The notes: generated by a model not told the origin, from the letters alone. A DNA stretch of 64,000 nt from Rhynchosporium graminicola (GCA_900074885.1 FJUW01000030.1:434001-498000); one strand, 5' to 3'. Shown: positions 1 to 12,771, counted from the stretch's first letter. Translations and numbers: made by a program.

Positions 1-655
1 AAGTCATCAATGGCGACAACGGCGGCGACAATCCAGGTTTCTTCGATTCAGGCACGAGCAACAACGGTGAAAGCGGCGGTTTTCTCGATCTCGTTTCCGC
101 AGTCGCAGTCGCAGAAGGAGATGTATAAGCATTCGCCTCTCTGACCATCTTCATCAACGGACTCAGCGGCGGTTCCGGTCCACCAGCTGATTTCTCCGCC
201 GTTTTATCAGGCACGTGCAACAACGGCTTCATGGTCGGCGGTTTTCTCCCTTTCTCTCCAAACCCCACACCTGCATTCGTGTTCGGAGAAGCGGTGTAAG
301 CAGCCGCAGCGTACCCAAACATCTTCGCGACCCTCGACGCATTCGTCCCTGCTTTCTCTCCAGCCAGCACGTCTTTCATCACGCTGGATTCTTCTTTCGC
401 TGCGAGGCCCGGTATCTCGTATAGTTTCTTCGCTGTCGCGCCCGAGTTCGCGCGCTGGAAGCCATCGTTTGTTTTCTTGGTCGGGAAAGCTTTGGGCTTT
501 GTGGTCGATGGCGCTGATAGAGTCAGAGGAAAAGAAGCCGGCGCGCGGGATTCGGTCCCGTCGACTTTGGTCGTGGTAGATGTCGGCGCATCGTCCCCAG
601 CTGTAGGTGGTTTCTTCTTCACGTAAGACGCGAGATAAGAACCCCAAGTCGACAT
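1..655 (-). CDS. N-terminal part of a proline-rich repeat protein (runs off left edge)
   Basis: The frame opens at the ATG at 653-655 (reading down the minus strand) and stays open to base 1, giving about 218 residues; the rest lies outside the window. The start MSTWGSYLASYVKKKPP has no signal peptide or membrane segment. The protein is rich in Lys, Pro, Ser and Ala and looks disordered. It carries at least two copies of an imperfect unit of the form KPPxxPLLxVPxxK followed by PPLSPLM (about residues 150-185 and 195-218), so it probably continues as a tandem repeat. I do not recognise the family. The upstream 2 kb is pyrimidine-rich and full of microsatellites. A longer open frame on the same strand starting with TTG at 647 is a shadow in another frame. 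Confidence 0.65.
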   Translation of the reverse strand, partial: MSTWGSYLASYVKKKPPTAGDDAPTSTTTKVDGTESRAPASFPLTLSAPSTTKPKAFPTKKTNDGFQRANSGATAKKLYEIPGLAAKEESSVMKDVLAGEKAGTNASRVAKMFGYAAAAYTASPNTNAGVGFGEKGRKPPTMKPLLHVPDKTAEKSAGGPEPPLSPLMKMVREANAYTSPSATATAETRSRKPPLSPLLLVPESKKPGLSPPLSPLMT

Positions 656-1266
656 CTTTCCCTCTCTTCTAGATCATAGCCTATCCTCTCCAGTCCAATC
701 CTAGGTATCCAAACCAGACCAATGCTATCCAAACCAAACCAAACCAATCCTTCCCGACAAAATCGCGTCTCGATAATCCTCTATTTTCTTTCCTTTTTCC
801 TCGCTGGTGTAAAACGGTGCCTAGGTACGTACCTAACTTCGTAAGGTAGCGGAAAAATCAACCAAACAAACAAACAAACATAGATAGATAGATAGATGAT
901 CTCCACTCCACACTACCGTACTAAGCATCTATTAGTTTGATCTCCTCAAGCTCGTACCTGTTTGTGTATCCATGTCCATACACACATACACACATATAAA
1001 GCATGAACGAACGAAGAGCAAAAGCGCAAGCACAAGCAAAAAAAGGCAAAAGGCAAACTTCCCACTCGCGGTTTCCAAGCTCCATACGTCGCGCCCCCCG
1101 TACCTGGCGCATGAACATGAAATAGCCAGCTCGAATCGAATCCTGACAAGACGAGATGAGACGAGACGAGACTAACCTGAAAAAACCCCCCCGACCAACC
1201 TACCTACCAGTTCAGTTCCAGAAGACCGATTAAAAATCAAAAGTCAAATCCAATCCGCGCGCGCGA

Positions 1267-1680
1267 ATCGTGATCGTGATCGTGATCGTGATCGTGAAAT
1301 CCCTCCAGCGCTTCGTCCGTCTCGTTAAATACACCCTTACCTACCCTACCCTACCCTACCCATCTTCCCAAAAACCTGCGACGCCTTCCAAACTCGAGAG
1401 TTTATACATCGGAATAGGGCGAGACGAGAGAGGTCGGGGGAAGATGGATGGATGGATGGATGGATGAATAGAATAGAATAGAATAGAACTGGAGATCAAG
1501 ATCTCCTCTTCCTTTGTTTCTTCCTTCCTTCCTTCCTTCCTTCTTCCTTTCTGTTGCCATCCCTCTCCCTTCTTTCCCTCAATCCATCCCTCAATCCATC
1601 CATCCATCCTTCCCTTCCCTTCCCTTCCCTTCCCTCACTAATTCCCCCCCCTCAAATCAACAAACCCCGATGATCGCGTG

Positions 1681-1713
<33 letters not shown>

Positions 1714-2039
1714 TCTCACATCTCGACCCCCATCCTGACACGAAGCTGAAACCAGCATCCCCTCCCCAGGGTGAAGTGAAACGCTGACGTTTGAGAATTG
1801 GGAATTGAGCGAAGTTGAGAGGATGTGAAACCCCGGCTTGGCTTGGCTTGGCTTGGCACGGCATGGACACCTCACCTCACCTCACCACACCACATCCCCC
1901 CCTTCCCTCGCTTCGCATCCTGAATTAATGTCTTTCCTTTCCTTTCCTTTCCTTTCCTTTCCTTTCCTTTCCTTGAGTACGTACGAGTAGGTGGGTGGCT
2001 TTTAGATAGGTTGGTTTTACGTAGGTAGGTAGGTAGGTC
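1267..2039. repeat. Microsatellite cluster upstream of the left-edge gene
   Basis: Many different short tandem repeats sit within 800 bp: TGATCG units (1267-1297), GGAT (1443-1466), GAATA (1466-1486), TTCC (about 1521-1543), TTCCC (about 1606-1635), a CT run (1680-1708), GGCTT (1835-1857), TTTCC (1932-1974) and GTAG (2021-2039). Strand asymmetry is strong: seen from the minus-strand gene at 1-655 the tracts are purine-rich. Inference: this is 5' flank/5' UTR DNA where fungal promoters often carry such tracts. The whole 656-2952 interval shows no convincing gene. Confidence 0.85.
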
Positions 2040-2952
2040 ACGCACGCGAGATGAGATATTCATGCATCGTGAGGGTTACCTAGGGTCTACAGTACAAGTC
2101 GCAAACATTCAGTCGGTCAGTTGACCGTTTTTACTCCGCCGAGTGTAGGTACCCTTGAGCTGGACTGAAGCCTAATCATGTTTCGTAAATACAATGCATT
2201 TGTATGCCCCATCCCCCAATTCCACGCTACAGCTGATGCCAACGCCGGGAAGAAGATACTCTGAGCATATACATACACATATACTGTATGTAAGTAAGTC
2301 ATCGATGGATATCATTCACAGCTCAAATGCTATCTAGCTACACTTTTAAAACCCTTCGCCCCACCCACCGCTGCATGCTCACCTCTACCAGCTACCAATG
2401 CAATGCAAACTTCCAAAAACCATCGCGCTTCCCCTGATTGATCTCAGCCTATTCAATTCCGTGAAAGCCATCGTCGTCCGCGTTGACGAGGAGAGCTGAC
2501 ACCCACTCCCCGTGTCGAAAGGTTTCTACCCATATGTACCAATTGCTCTCATCTATCATCCCCATTCACGATCGCCTCCCTCTGACATCCGCCCCACACC
2601 CAGCCCATTGAGTGTAGAAAGCCAACCAAGCTAGACTGAATGACCCTCAATGCCTACTCCCGATCCACCATCTACTCCCAAAAAATCAGGCATGTATGCA
2701 CACCAAGCCAGCGATAAAATGCTATTTGTCGAGACGCCGTGCTAAGTTGAACGCCTAGTCCATCCGGACTCCGGTGTATGATGAACAAGAACAAAGACAA
2801 AAGAGAGGAAGCTCGGAGTAATGTTGTGAATGGCCAGCCAATGTCTCCCGATCACTTCTGGTGCGAAAAAGCAACGGAAATGACGTGGTATCAGGTGCAA
2901 TCCAGGCAACGTGTGTTTAGACGGAATCTCGAATCCATATTTGGGAAGGGGA

Positions 2953-4140
2953 TCAGGAATTGCCTGTCCGCGATTGACGTCCCTGACTAGAAGTCCCCGC
3001 AGAGGCACCTCCATTGACTCGCATCCTAGCCAGCGTTCCCGAACTTGATCTTCCAGACGCATCGCGCGCGAAGCTTAATTGGCTGGTATCCATCAGAGGA
3101 TAAGGATTGTTTGCCAGCCAAGCTTGTCTCTCGGTTGCAGTTCTCGGTCTCGAAGTCGAAGAAGCCAAGGTAGGTGCTCTCGCATTTGGTGAGACCGCTG
3201 CACTCGTCGAAGCGGTGGGTCTAGAAACAAAGAGCGAGTTTGAACTGCTGCTTCTCGAGGAGGTATGTGCAGGTGATGAGGAGCCGATTTGAGCATCTTC
3301 CATCCGGCGATTATTATCCGCAAGATGTTGTCTCACGACGTTATGCAGCGCCTCTGGAATTTGTGACCACTGTCCTCTCCTGGCGGCATTCAATAGTCTG
3401 GTAGGGTTTGGAGCATTCTCGAGCTGTGCAGGTCTTGTACCGGGGATATTGGCAGTGGGCGAAAGTTCTGTAGGCATATACGGCATTCCCCCTGATTCAG
3501 CGGCTTCCTTTAACCATTGTTCCCAAGCTTCGTCCATCACAATATCACTGCCCAGGGCTCGTAGAGCAGCATTTGCACGTAATTGTTCGTTTAGTGCTAC
3601 GCCTATGCTCGAGACTTCCCCGTCTGAATCATCATCCTCGTCCATTTCATTCTCGACTTCAGTGTCCTCGATCTCCTCGTCTTCATGTATGTCCTCCATA
3701 TCTTCGACATCGGCACGTTGTGCATGGGTGATAGGGACGCGTAATTGAGGTGGGACCCAGTCGTGTATTCCATCTGCTGTAGTGTCTCGAATCACAATGC
3801 CCTGTTCCCGCTCAAATCTTTCTTTTGCCCAACGTGTACCCTCCCATTTTGTCAGTACAGCAATTTCATGTCGTGTCAAACCAACGGCTGTGAATGCTCG
3901 AAAGAGTCTTCGATGCCATGGGTAGCGGGAGAGTCGTACTCGATGAGGCTGGTAGGAGTAATCGAGACCTGGGTATTTGGCTTCCTGGGAAGAGAGATGT
4001 CCATAGAAAGCTTGGGTTTCGAGTCGTACTTCAGGAACTAGGTTTCGTTGGAGTAAGCCCTGGAAGTTCTGGGGGTCTGAGGATTTCGGGTTGGGGAACA
4101 TAAACTCGTAGATGAGTTGATCGACTGCTGGTCCCTTCAT
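2953..4140 (-). CDS. Conserved-looking hypothetical protein with acidic centre and Ser-rich tail
   Basis: Single-exon frame of 395 residues from the first in-frame ATG (4138-4140, MKGPAVDQLIYEFMFPNP). The frame stays open upstream to about 4527 without any ATG, so either the start is here or an upstream exon adds residues. Seen in the protein: an N-terminal ordered half with several Trp/Tyr/Arg-rich stretches (for example EIAVLTKWEGTRWAKERFE), a strongly acidic segment around residues 145-175 (EDMEDIHEDEEIEDTEVE), then a Ser/Thr/Pro-rich low-complexity C-terminus ending GRQSRTGNS. No signal peptide, membrane helix or catalytic motif is visible. The composition suggests a nuclear or cytosolic regulatory protein, but I do not recognise the family and assign no function. 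Confidence 0.7.
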   Translation of the reverse strand: MKGPAVDQLIYEFMFPNPKSSDPQNFQGLLQRNLVPEVRLETQAFYGHLSSQEAKYPGLDYSYQPHRVRLSRYPWHRRLFRAFTAVGLTRHEIAVLTKWEGTRWAKERFEREQGIVIRDTTADGIHDWVPPQLRVPITHAQRADVEDMEDIHEDEEIEDTEVENEMDEDDDSDGEVSSIGVALNEQLRANAALRALGSDIVMDEAWEQWLKEAAESGGMPYMPTELSPTANIPGTRPAQLENAPNPTRLLNAARRGQWSQIPEALHNVVRQHLADNNRRMEDAQIGSSSPAHTSSRSSSSNSLFVSRPTASTSAAVSPNARAPTLASSTSRPRTATERQAWLANNPYPLMDTSQLSFARDASGRSSSGTLARMRVNGGASAGTSSQGRQSRTGNS

Positions 4141-4527
4141 CTTATAGATCGCGAGGAGGTGCAGGAAGTCGCAGCCCCAAAAGTTGAGATCTTTGAGGCG
4201 GCGGAGGGCACAGAGACTGCGCAGACTCGAAGATGGGAAGACGTGTACGATCTGGGCTGAGGTGGGGCGTCTCGAGATGATGAGCCTGCGACGTTGGTCG
4301 TGTTCGTCCGTGCTTGGATGAGTACGCTGTGATGGTGGTGAGGGATCAAAAGGTGCCTGAAGACCTCGAGGAGATTCTATTCTGGAAGTGGTGGGGGATT
4401 TTGAAGACGAGGAATATAAAGGTGTCGAGTCCTTTAAGTAAAACGACAAGATGTGGTGGGTTGACTCAGCGTCCCTCTCGAACAGTGAATCCCTCAGTTC
4501 CGGGTTCGGATTTGGATCAGCAGTAAT

Positions 4528-7500
4528 TCACACACCCTCCAGCATGCAAGTAAATCGCTGCTGGATAGTATTGAGTCGAGTCCCCAAATCAATCTCTATT
4601 CAAAATCAATCTCTTGGCGCGGTCCGCTCCGTAATATAAACAGCTCCAGCTCCTTTCGGGTCGTACAAGATTCCTGGCCAGATTGCCTCGTTCGTGTGGC
4701 TAGCCAGCCAACAGCTTTTTATATGCAAGACTCGAGTCCTCTGTGCTCCGCTGAACACCCTCCACTGGTTTAATGACAACTGCCTCAATGTTGTGCTGCA
4801 GATGCAGGAATCAATGATCTAAGGAGCGGCCTCCGACCTGTCCAATATTTATGCGTGTAGGCGTAACATTGAGGATTGAGAGGCGGGGGAGGCGGGATTC
4901 GTAGGAGAGGTCGTGGGCGTGATCGTTACAATATGATATGACGGTTGCAGGTCGGGCTGCGTCGTGATGAGAGGTGGTGGTGGTGAGTGCTGGAGGGAGT
5001 GGTGGAATGTGGAATGTGGATTGCGGTGAGTCAGGAGTTTATAGTCGGTAGGTCGATGCGAGTGTTGAGGTCGAGTGGAGTGTATTTGGTCTCATGAGAT
5101 CGAGTGGTGGGAATTGGCTGCTGTCAACGGAAGTATAAGTAGCAGGCCGGACGGTTGACACGACGATGATAAGTTGTTGTTAAGGAAGAGGGAAAGTGAT
5201 GCGGCGGGTATAGTAGTCCAGTATAGTATAGTAGTATACTTATAGTATAGTATGGAATAGATCAGATGCTGGGATACAGTAGGATGGGGAGGAGCCTCCG
5301 CATGGGATTCTCAAAGAAAGGGGATTCGTCCGGAAAGGGAGAGAAGACAACCATCGAAGTTTAATCTGACATGTGTTATATTTCTCAAATTATATAGCAA
5401 AGAACTTGGCAAGGGAGAATGCTGCTTGCTTCTTCGGCTTCGGCTTCGGCTTTCCAATAAAATTCAATTGCTTTGCTTTTGGAACTTTGTTTACTTATAC
5501 CTCTTCGAATCGACCGACGGGCGTTCTTGTACAATAGTACTTATACTTCCGCATCGGGACATCAAGAACTAGGTATAATTACTTAGTCGGTCCAGTCCAG
5601 TTCCTTCCAGACTTTGTCTTCTGCATTAGTAGAAGTTTATCGGCCAACAGAACAGTAATTAATTTCTTCACATCGATCAGGTCCAGTATAAGTATCCATC
5701 CATCTGTGCACTACCTGCCTGCATCATTCCGCCCAACGTCGAATCTGCAGCACCATGAATCGTCCTCACATCACAAGCCAATCGCTCTTACAAAAAGCCA
5801 CTACGACATATCATATCAATCCTGACCTTCCGGATGAACATGAGTCGAGTGCCGCAGGCCAATGGATACTTATACTTCCGCCCACTATTATACTGCAACT
5901 CCGCGAAAGTATTTTCACGGCATGATACAATCGCCAATGAGTGGCTCGACATGGCTTGAGTGCAATCTGCACCTGCTAGAACAATAATGTAGTAGAGCTG
6001 ACTCTTGACGCTTTTCCTAATTCTCATCAGCTTGACTGCCTCGGAACGGTTTGGTTGGAGGTTGATTGTGTCTTGCAGTATTGTATTGTACCTGGAGCAT
6101 GTCATCAACATGCTGTACACACTTACTCGCATGGAGATCCTCCATGCAATCATTCGTTGCATACTTCGAAGTATAATATTACATGCCACTCGCCAGCCCT
6201 AAACCATGATAATAAGTACAAATTCTATCCCTCGGAACTACGTCTACGATGACACAGCAACACTCGTGCATCCTCTCACCATAGTACAGATGCCTCCACA
6301 GTGTATCTATGTATCAGTACTGCCACGTCTGCTTGCTTACTTGTACCTGCACCTCGACCTAATCATCGCCTACCTAGGAACATGCCTCCTTCAGTTCACC
6401 ATATATTACACTTCGCTCAAATCCGATTTTCGGATTTTATGCTCACGACCGATCAAGGCTTATTTATATTTGTTTGTCTGTATTTCCATGCACCCCTGTC
6501 GATATGAGATGGTTTGCTACCGATTCACTCGAGGACCTAGCTATGCGTCTACAGTAAGTACTTGCATGAGTGGACACGACTTGCCTGCCAGCCCGCGTGC
6601 CCGAGACGGTCAGCCCCAAGCCAGCCAAATTACAGTATCGACACTCATCACATCCAATCATACAGATGAATGAACATAACCTTCCAAGCAGCTGACAACG
6701 TATATCAAGGTCAACAAACAGTACCTACGTACCTGCCTACCTACCTAGCCTACCTATAGCTAGTCAATCCTCCTCCAAAGAAAAACAAACAGCGCACGCA
6801 CATGACCAGAAAACCATCCCATCTAGCCACGAACACAAATCAGGTCCGTGAAACAGCAACCGCAAATCTACCATCTCAAGCCTCGAACACCAAAGGATCA
6901 GGATCGGGATCATCCCTCCCTCGATCCAGATATGTACCTCCGTACGTGTTATTGCAGCGTCTTCGGCCCGCGGCCACCACCCCTCCTCTACACATTCCTT
7001 CTCGCCGGCGAACAGAGTCGAACGAAAAGAACTGGAAACACGCAACCCATCTAACAAGCTATTCTGTCCATCTGCTTTCTTATCTCCCCTCTGACCTAGA
7101 CATCTATGTATCTCCTTACGATATTTCTCTCCTTACAAGTATAGGTAGGTACATGGCAATGATTAAACAACCAGCCCAGTCCCGCCCGGCCTACCAACGC
7201 AACCCCCCTCCCACAACACCACACACAGGCCCGAGACAAACGTCCCACCACCTCAACCCAAACCCGACCCTCCAAAGCCTACGCTTCCAGTCCGGTAACC
7301 CTGAACCGCAGTCCGTAGACCGTGTAACAAGGAACGAGCAACGCAATCCAATACCGCGAATCAACCTCCGAGTCACGCGTGGCTTGCTTGCTTCAGGGTA
7401 CCAGGATACTTATACTCTTTACCGAAGGTAGGTAGCTCTCGGCGGAGAAACGGCGCCAGCACATCACCATCAACATCAACACACTATCAACAATTTACTC

Positions 7501-7897
7501 TGGAAAAAACAATAATAGAAAAATCATGATTTATCGTCCCCGAGGCACAGTATGATAGGTAGGATATTGTGAGAATGATATTGAAAATGCTGCCCTACTG
7601 AGAATTTTCACCAGGTGAAGGATGGAGCCTTGCAGAGATATGTTTAGCCTCGTATCAATGCCGTACTATCTATACCTGTGACTGCTGGTGTATTCATTCC
7701 AGATGGAATTGAGATGGCGCAAATATCTGAAGATAAAGAATAGCCATTGCTATCTAGCAGTAGCAGAAGGAAAACAACGCAAATCCCTGGGTATCGTAGA
7801 CGCCAAATCCGCCATCCAGTCCCCTTACTCCAGTCCTGTAAAAGCAAATGTCCAGGTCCTCTGCTATCCTCTTGACTTATCATCCACCTTTCCTTCC
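4528..7897. other. Intergenic stretch without a supported gene
   Basis: This 3.4 kb interval separates two minus-strand genes. It contains AT-rich patches around 5100-5700 (including a TATAGTATAG-type repeat at about 5220-5260), and TACCTACC-type tracts near 6720-6765. Open frames up to 209 codons exist on the plus strand (6802-7431), but their composition is Pro/Ser/Thr/Arg low-complexity with no splice logic or recognisable motif, so I treat them as chance. The interval probably holds the 5' flank of the gene ending at 4140 and the 3' flank of the repair nuclease. Confidence 0.5.
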
Positions 7898-10800
7898 CTA
7901 CAACTCAATCTCAGCAATTGAATGGTTGCCCGCCACTGAAATCAACTCGACACCATGCCATTCACCCTCTCTCGCAGCCTCGAAAGCATCAACTCTGTCC
8001 TTGATTCTCTCCTCCGAGACTTCCGAATCCTGAGATTGTTCTCTCGCCTGTGAAAGGATAATATCCGTAGCGACGGGATTTGGTGTTGCGACATCAACGA
8101 TTAGCATGCCGTCCACGTCCATATCTGCATCTTCCATAATGTCATCAAAATCATCGAGCATCTCTCTTCGGAAATCCTCATGCTCTTCCTCGAGGTCTTC
8201 GTAAGCGGTGATTAATTCAAAATGCCTAGTCTGCAAGACTTTGAACTTTGCTTCCCAATCCTCCTTTTCCTCACTACTTGACGTTTCGTCATCAGTCTCA
8301 GCCTCGGAGATTTGTCCGTCGTCGATCATGCTGTTATCTTCATATTCTTCTGCGAACTCCTGCACTTCGTCCTGAGAGTCGTATGCGGATGAATCATAGT
8401 CCAGACCTGGTCAAATTAGCTGGCCATTCCGGTGCTCGGAGGAAGAGGCAGGACACGTCCGTCTCAAGGATATCTTGGTGGATCGAGAAGGAAATATAGG
8501 GCCCTCGATTTACTTACAATCGCCAACGATCTCCTTAACAACAGCCGAGTCAACGACAACTTCTTCCATATAATCATCGTAGGTGATCTGAGGCATAGGT
8601 CCGGTTCGGAGTGCTTCTTCTATGTAAGCAGGTCCTGTTGCTCCCTCGTCACAATAACCGCAGCTTCCTCTCTCTCCACCCCAAATCTCGTGCTTGCATG
8701 CTGTGCAGCGATGAACTTCATCGACGGTGTCGAAAAATATGAGAGGCTCGGTATCGGTATCATCCTCTGGAGACTCCTCAATGTCTGCATCTGAGCCTGG
8801 TTTGTTCCGATCCTCGACGTCAGATCCGTCGGAGGAGATAGTCAACGGCTGCGATGCGTGACCTGCTGCGTGGCCGGTTGAAGTACCCTTTGAAGCATTC
8901 GCCAAGTAGAGTGATGTCGAAGTTTTGTTACTTTGAAAACAAACATCCGGATTGGGACGAGGGCGCTTTTGAGGTGATTCCACTTCATTGACGTTCGACT
9001 TTCGACGTAAGTCTTTGGAGGCGGCTGATCCACCCTCAGCCGAGACCAGCTTTGGAGAAGGTAATTCACCCTTGACAGCGCTCAAAGGAGACATTCCAAT
9101 GTCACTACTGCCGTCTGTGACTTTAAGGAGTGATGCCGATGTTTCTTTGGCTCCTTGCCTAGAAATTGCAATAGATAGTCTTCTCTTTGGGACGGGACTA
9201 ATTGACTGGATCGATATCTGGGAACTTGCTGTCGTCTGCGACTGAAGATAAACATGTCGAGCCTCAGCTTCAGCAACCTTCTGTCTCATTTCCTGATCAT
9301 AGCGAAAAACTTGCTCCGAGCAGTGTTCGCCGAAAAGCCCCTGCACACTTCGCCCAACTACAATATACGTCAGCAATTCGGTATCCGACATTAGTTATGT
9401 GAAACTAGTCAGCATCTTAAGCCCAGGCATAGGTGAATTTCCTTACCTTCGTGCCAGTGGTAAGGGTCCTCGGTACATGGCCAGACGTCCTTGGGCTTGA
9501 ATATCTTTAAGAGATCGCACAGTTCTTCGTACGAAGAGTGCCGAGAGTATGGGAAGGTGATGATCTTCTGGAGCGCGTGGCCATTTCCCTTGTCTCGTGT
9601 AATGGAACCACCACTACTCTCAGTAACCGCCTGGATGATAGCTTTTGCAAGCTGAGGTAAAGATATATCTCCATTATCGTCGTCCAATCCAAATTCAGAG
9701 AGCGAAAGGACTCTTCCGGGCGTTGCAAGGACTTTGGACAACATCTGCCTGACATCTTGCCTGATGTGATCGCTGGCGCCCGCAAATCTATTTTTGTGAG
9801 ATAAAATGTTATGTAAAAGTAATGTGACTTACAGATTCATAAGCTGATCAATATCAACGTCTTCATCGAACTCGATCTGAGAGCATCCGCTTAGGTCATT
9901 TCCAGCTTGAACGATTGCCGGTTCGGCCTCTTCTGTACCATCACTTCTCCGTCTAACGATCGGCTGAATCCAAACGGTCTTCTTATTCAGCATGGAACAC
10001 TTGAAGCCCTTCTCGCAAGAATGGATTCGGACTGTAGGATCAGTAGTAAGGCAGCCAGGCTGAAACCTATTGCCACAGGTATAGCCTGTCAATGCAGCGC
10101 CTTCATGTATGTGAAAAGCTGTCGCGGGTCCTTTCTTGTCTGCCTTTTCACCTCGCAGAGATTTGTAGATACCGAACGCATACTTGCTGACATGAATCTG
10201 GGCGTAATCAGCTACGAACCGGAGTTTTTAGACTTCGTCTATCATACCTGGGATTTCAAGGCCTTCGAAAGTGCCATCCAAACTTCTTCATACCCATACG
10301 TCCAAGTAGAAAAATGGAAGACTGTATCTACAGGATATTTCGAGACCTTTTCCAAAAGCTCCTTCAATCCATCTGCTTTTGGTGGGAATATGCGCGGCTC
10401 CGTATTGCTAGTATCGAGGTAAATACAATCAAGCGTCTTCAATCCCGTTGTGTATTGGATCAGCAGAGGGTTGCGTAGCAAGGAGTTGACGAAGTATGGC
10501 TCGGATCTGATATCGCCGGTATAAAGGACTGCGGTTCCCTCTAGCTCAAACACTGTCTTCTCGTCAGCAATGCAATTATGCAGATCCATGTCAACATACA
10601 GAACATCACAGCTCCCGTGCAATGATTCGCATCGAACAGTGTAACCTGCAGAGTGATGCCTGGCTTTAGTTCGATAATTGTGGGTGTCTCCAAAGGTATT
10701 GGCTTCTGTAAGAGCGTTAGCAAGGCAAAGCGCCATATGCGACCACATACAAGTAGCTTCTCAAGATGTCCGTATTGAACCTTCCGTGCCTCCAGAACCT

Positions 10801-11133
10801 TGGTCTCGTAGCCTATACGATTCATCTTGGCTTCGAGACGGAGGAGAATCTCTCGTGTTGGTGGCGAGCAGTAGATCCTATGAATATTCAGAAATTTGTT
10901 CGAGCAACACTGTGGATATGTTTGCGTACGGAGAGGTTCTCCATAGCTTCGATTCAAGGCCCTGCAGATGGTCGCTATGGATATGGCTGAGGAAGCAGGC
11001 GCGGGGAGTAGGAAGACCTGAAGTAGGCCGAAAGTAGTCCACTGTCAAGTATCAGCTGTATCCCTGGAATCTGCGCGGAGCGCTCACCTCGAATATCCTC
11101 AAAACCCTCCATGACTCCTTTGAAAGTCGACAT
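7898..11133 (-). CDS. Artemis/SNM1-type DNA-repair nuclease (metallo-beta-lactamase/beta-CASP)
   Basis: Nine exons: 11133-11088, 11041-10930, 10877-10751, 10705-10600, 10552-10248, 10197-9833, 9787-9447, 9357-8518 and 8406-7898, all with GT-AG introns of 45-111 bp and matching phases; 916 residues. The start MSTFKGVMEGFEDIR is typical of fungal Artemis proteins. Seen: metal-binding motif HIHSDH (about residue 40), DANHCTGAVMF and LYTGDIRSEP (motifs 3 and 4), then beta-CASP motifs IYLDTSNTEP, VFHFSTWTYGYEEVW and YSRHSSYEEL with KDVWPCTEDP. Known for the family: structure-specific 5' exonuclease/endonuclease activity on DNA ends and hairpins, acting in end joining or crosslink repair in the nucleus. 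The last 400 residues are a Ser-rich then acidic extension ending in a coiled-coil-like segment, less conserved. Two short exon-exon boundaries fall within the catalytic core. Confidence 0.87.
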
Positions 11134-12771
11134 GGTGAATGGCAGTGTTGGACATGCCAATTTGGGAGTTGGTGTTCTGAAATATAGGATAGCAGAGGAG
11201 AATCAACGTTTTATCTGGCAGGATTTTCGTCGTGAAAATTCCTGGAACGGGGAGAATGTTCGACGTGTGTTAAAGAGGGGACTAGAAGATGAAGCTGGCT
11301 GAAAGTCGCGTGTGACAAAGCGATGTGGAATCGCGTGATCACGTGATTGGTATTCCCTGTGAAGCTGGCCTAGGCCACGGTCACAGCCCGGTACGACAAC
11401 AATCGACTTGCAATTTGAAGGCACGAAACCTTTAAGGATGTCATGGAATCAGTCGTTTTAGCCCTTGAGATACGCGATGTTCCAGGGCTCGAATATATTA
11501 CGGAACTTTCGATTCCGCTCCACCCGACATGAACTAAGTGAGTCTAGGTCGCCCTTTGCTACGACATTCATGTTTCACAACAAAACATATATTTTTCATC
11601 GAGACGGTTGATATCTCAAGTATATGAAAGAATATCTACATCATTCATCTTTGCCAATACAAATTCTGCGCAACTCTCACTTGATATCAGCCTTTACAAG
11701 GTTTCCATAACTTTGAGTACGTTTCAGCTGACACTTCCCTGATTACCATTCCAGAGCTTTCTTGGATATCTTTCGCGTATACTCTTAGAGTAGCGGCTGG
11801 CAACATGATTTGTCAAGATTCAACCCGATTTGTGTCCATGAAGATGACTCTACATTTATATCCAAATCTACGACCATGCCCTCCCCGAAAGTACTTAGTC
11901 AAAACTACGGACCAAAGTCTACTCAACAGCACCAAGAAATTAAAGTGCCGAAAGTCAGCCTACATCGAAAACAGCTGATAGCAGTCTAGGAAGCGAGATG
12001 CAGCTGAAGGACCAGTCTGCTATCAAGCACCAGCAGCACAAAGGCCCATCAGATCAAGCCGGCATACAATGGCGACAGATCTACTACTCTCGTGTTGATA
12101 TCGTCCACCATAAGTCATAGATAGCATATTGAATTACACCAGCGAGTTGAGGCCGGGTTCAAGAATGCTCATTCCAAAAGTAGGTATGAAAGCAAGCATG
12201 ACCCGATTTCCAAAACCATGGACAGTATGAAGATATGGGAGCTTCCATCTCGCTGGGCTCAAGTTGTACATTTTATTGACATGCAAGTCCCCATTAACCT
12301 TACACTTAACTCTTGGTCTTCCAGCGATCGATCTCGTCAAGTCATATCCTTCCTCAGATGATTTCCAGTGTATATATGCCGGGCAGCACACTAACCACAA
12401 ATGAAGACTCTCTACCTATCTCGGGCATATAATCAGACAATGCTAAATCATCACTAGACGCAGAGAGAGAAACCCGATTTATACAACTCTCATCGATGGC
12501 AAACTGGACTCACGTGTTCTCGAGTGATGTGGTAGGGACATCCATAACAGTTGTTCCTTCCTTGCTTGACAAGACATATGTCACCTGCCTATCCCGCAAC
12601 ACCTTCTGCCTCTAATTGACGAGCTTCTATAAACCACAACCTTCTTGACACCACAGCATTCTCTACACCACAACCATCTCACCACAACTTTTCCTCTACC
12701 GCAGTTTCTCAACAATACAGCCTTTCCTACATCAAAACATTCTCACATCCCCCAAGAACATCATCAACATC
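11134..12771. other. Divergent intergenic region
   Basis: 1.6 kb between the repair-nuclease start (minus) and a coiled-coil gene (plus), so it should hold both promoters. A pyrimidine- and CA-rich tract (CACAAC/CATCATCAACATC) runs directly into the plus-strand ATG at 12772, as is usual for fungal 5' UTRs. A minus-strand open frame at 12134-12400 (88 codons) has no supporting feature. Nothing else is seen. Confidence 0.5.

Noticed and set aside
5788..6673. Overlapping open frames on both strands
   Set aside because: No coding signature, no conserved motif, and both strands are equally open.
6802..7431. 209-codon open frame on the plus strand
   Set aside because: Low-complexity composition, no homology by eye, no splice partners; looks like chance in GC-balanced DNA.
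12134..12400. 88-codon open frame on the minus strand
   Set aside because: No splice partner, no motif and no coding context in the divergent promoter region.
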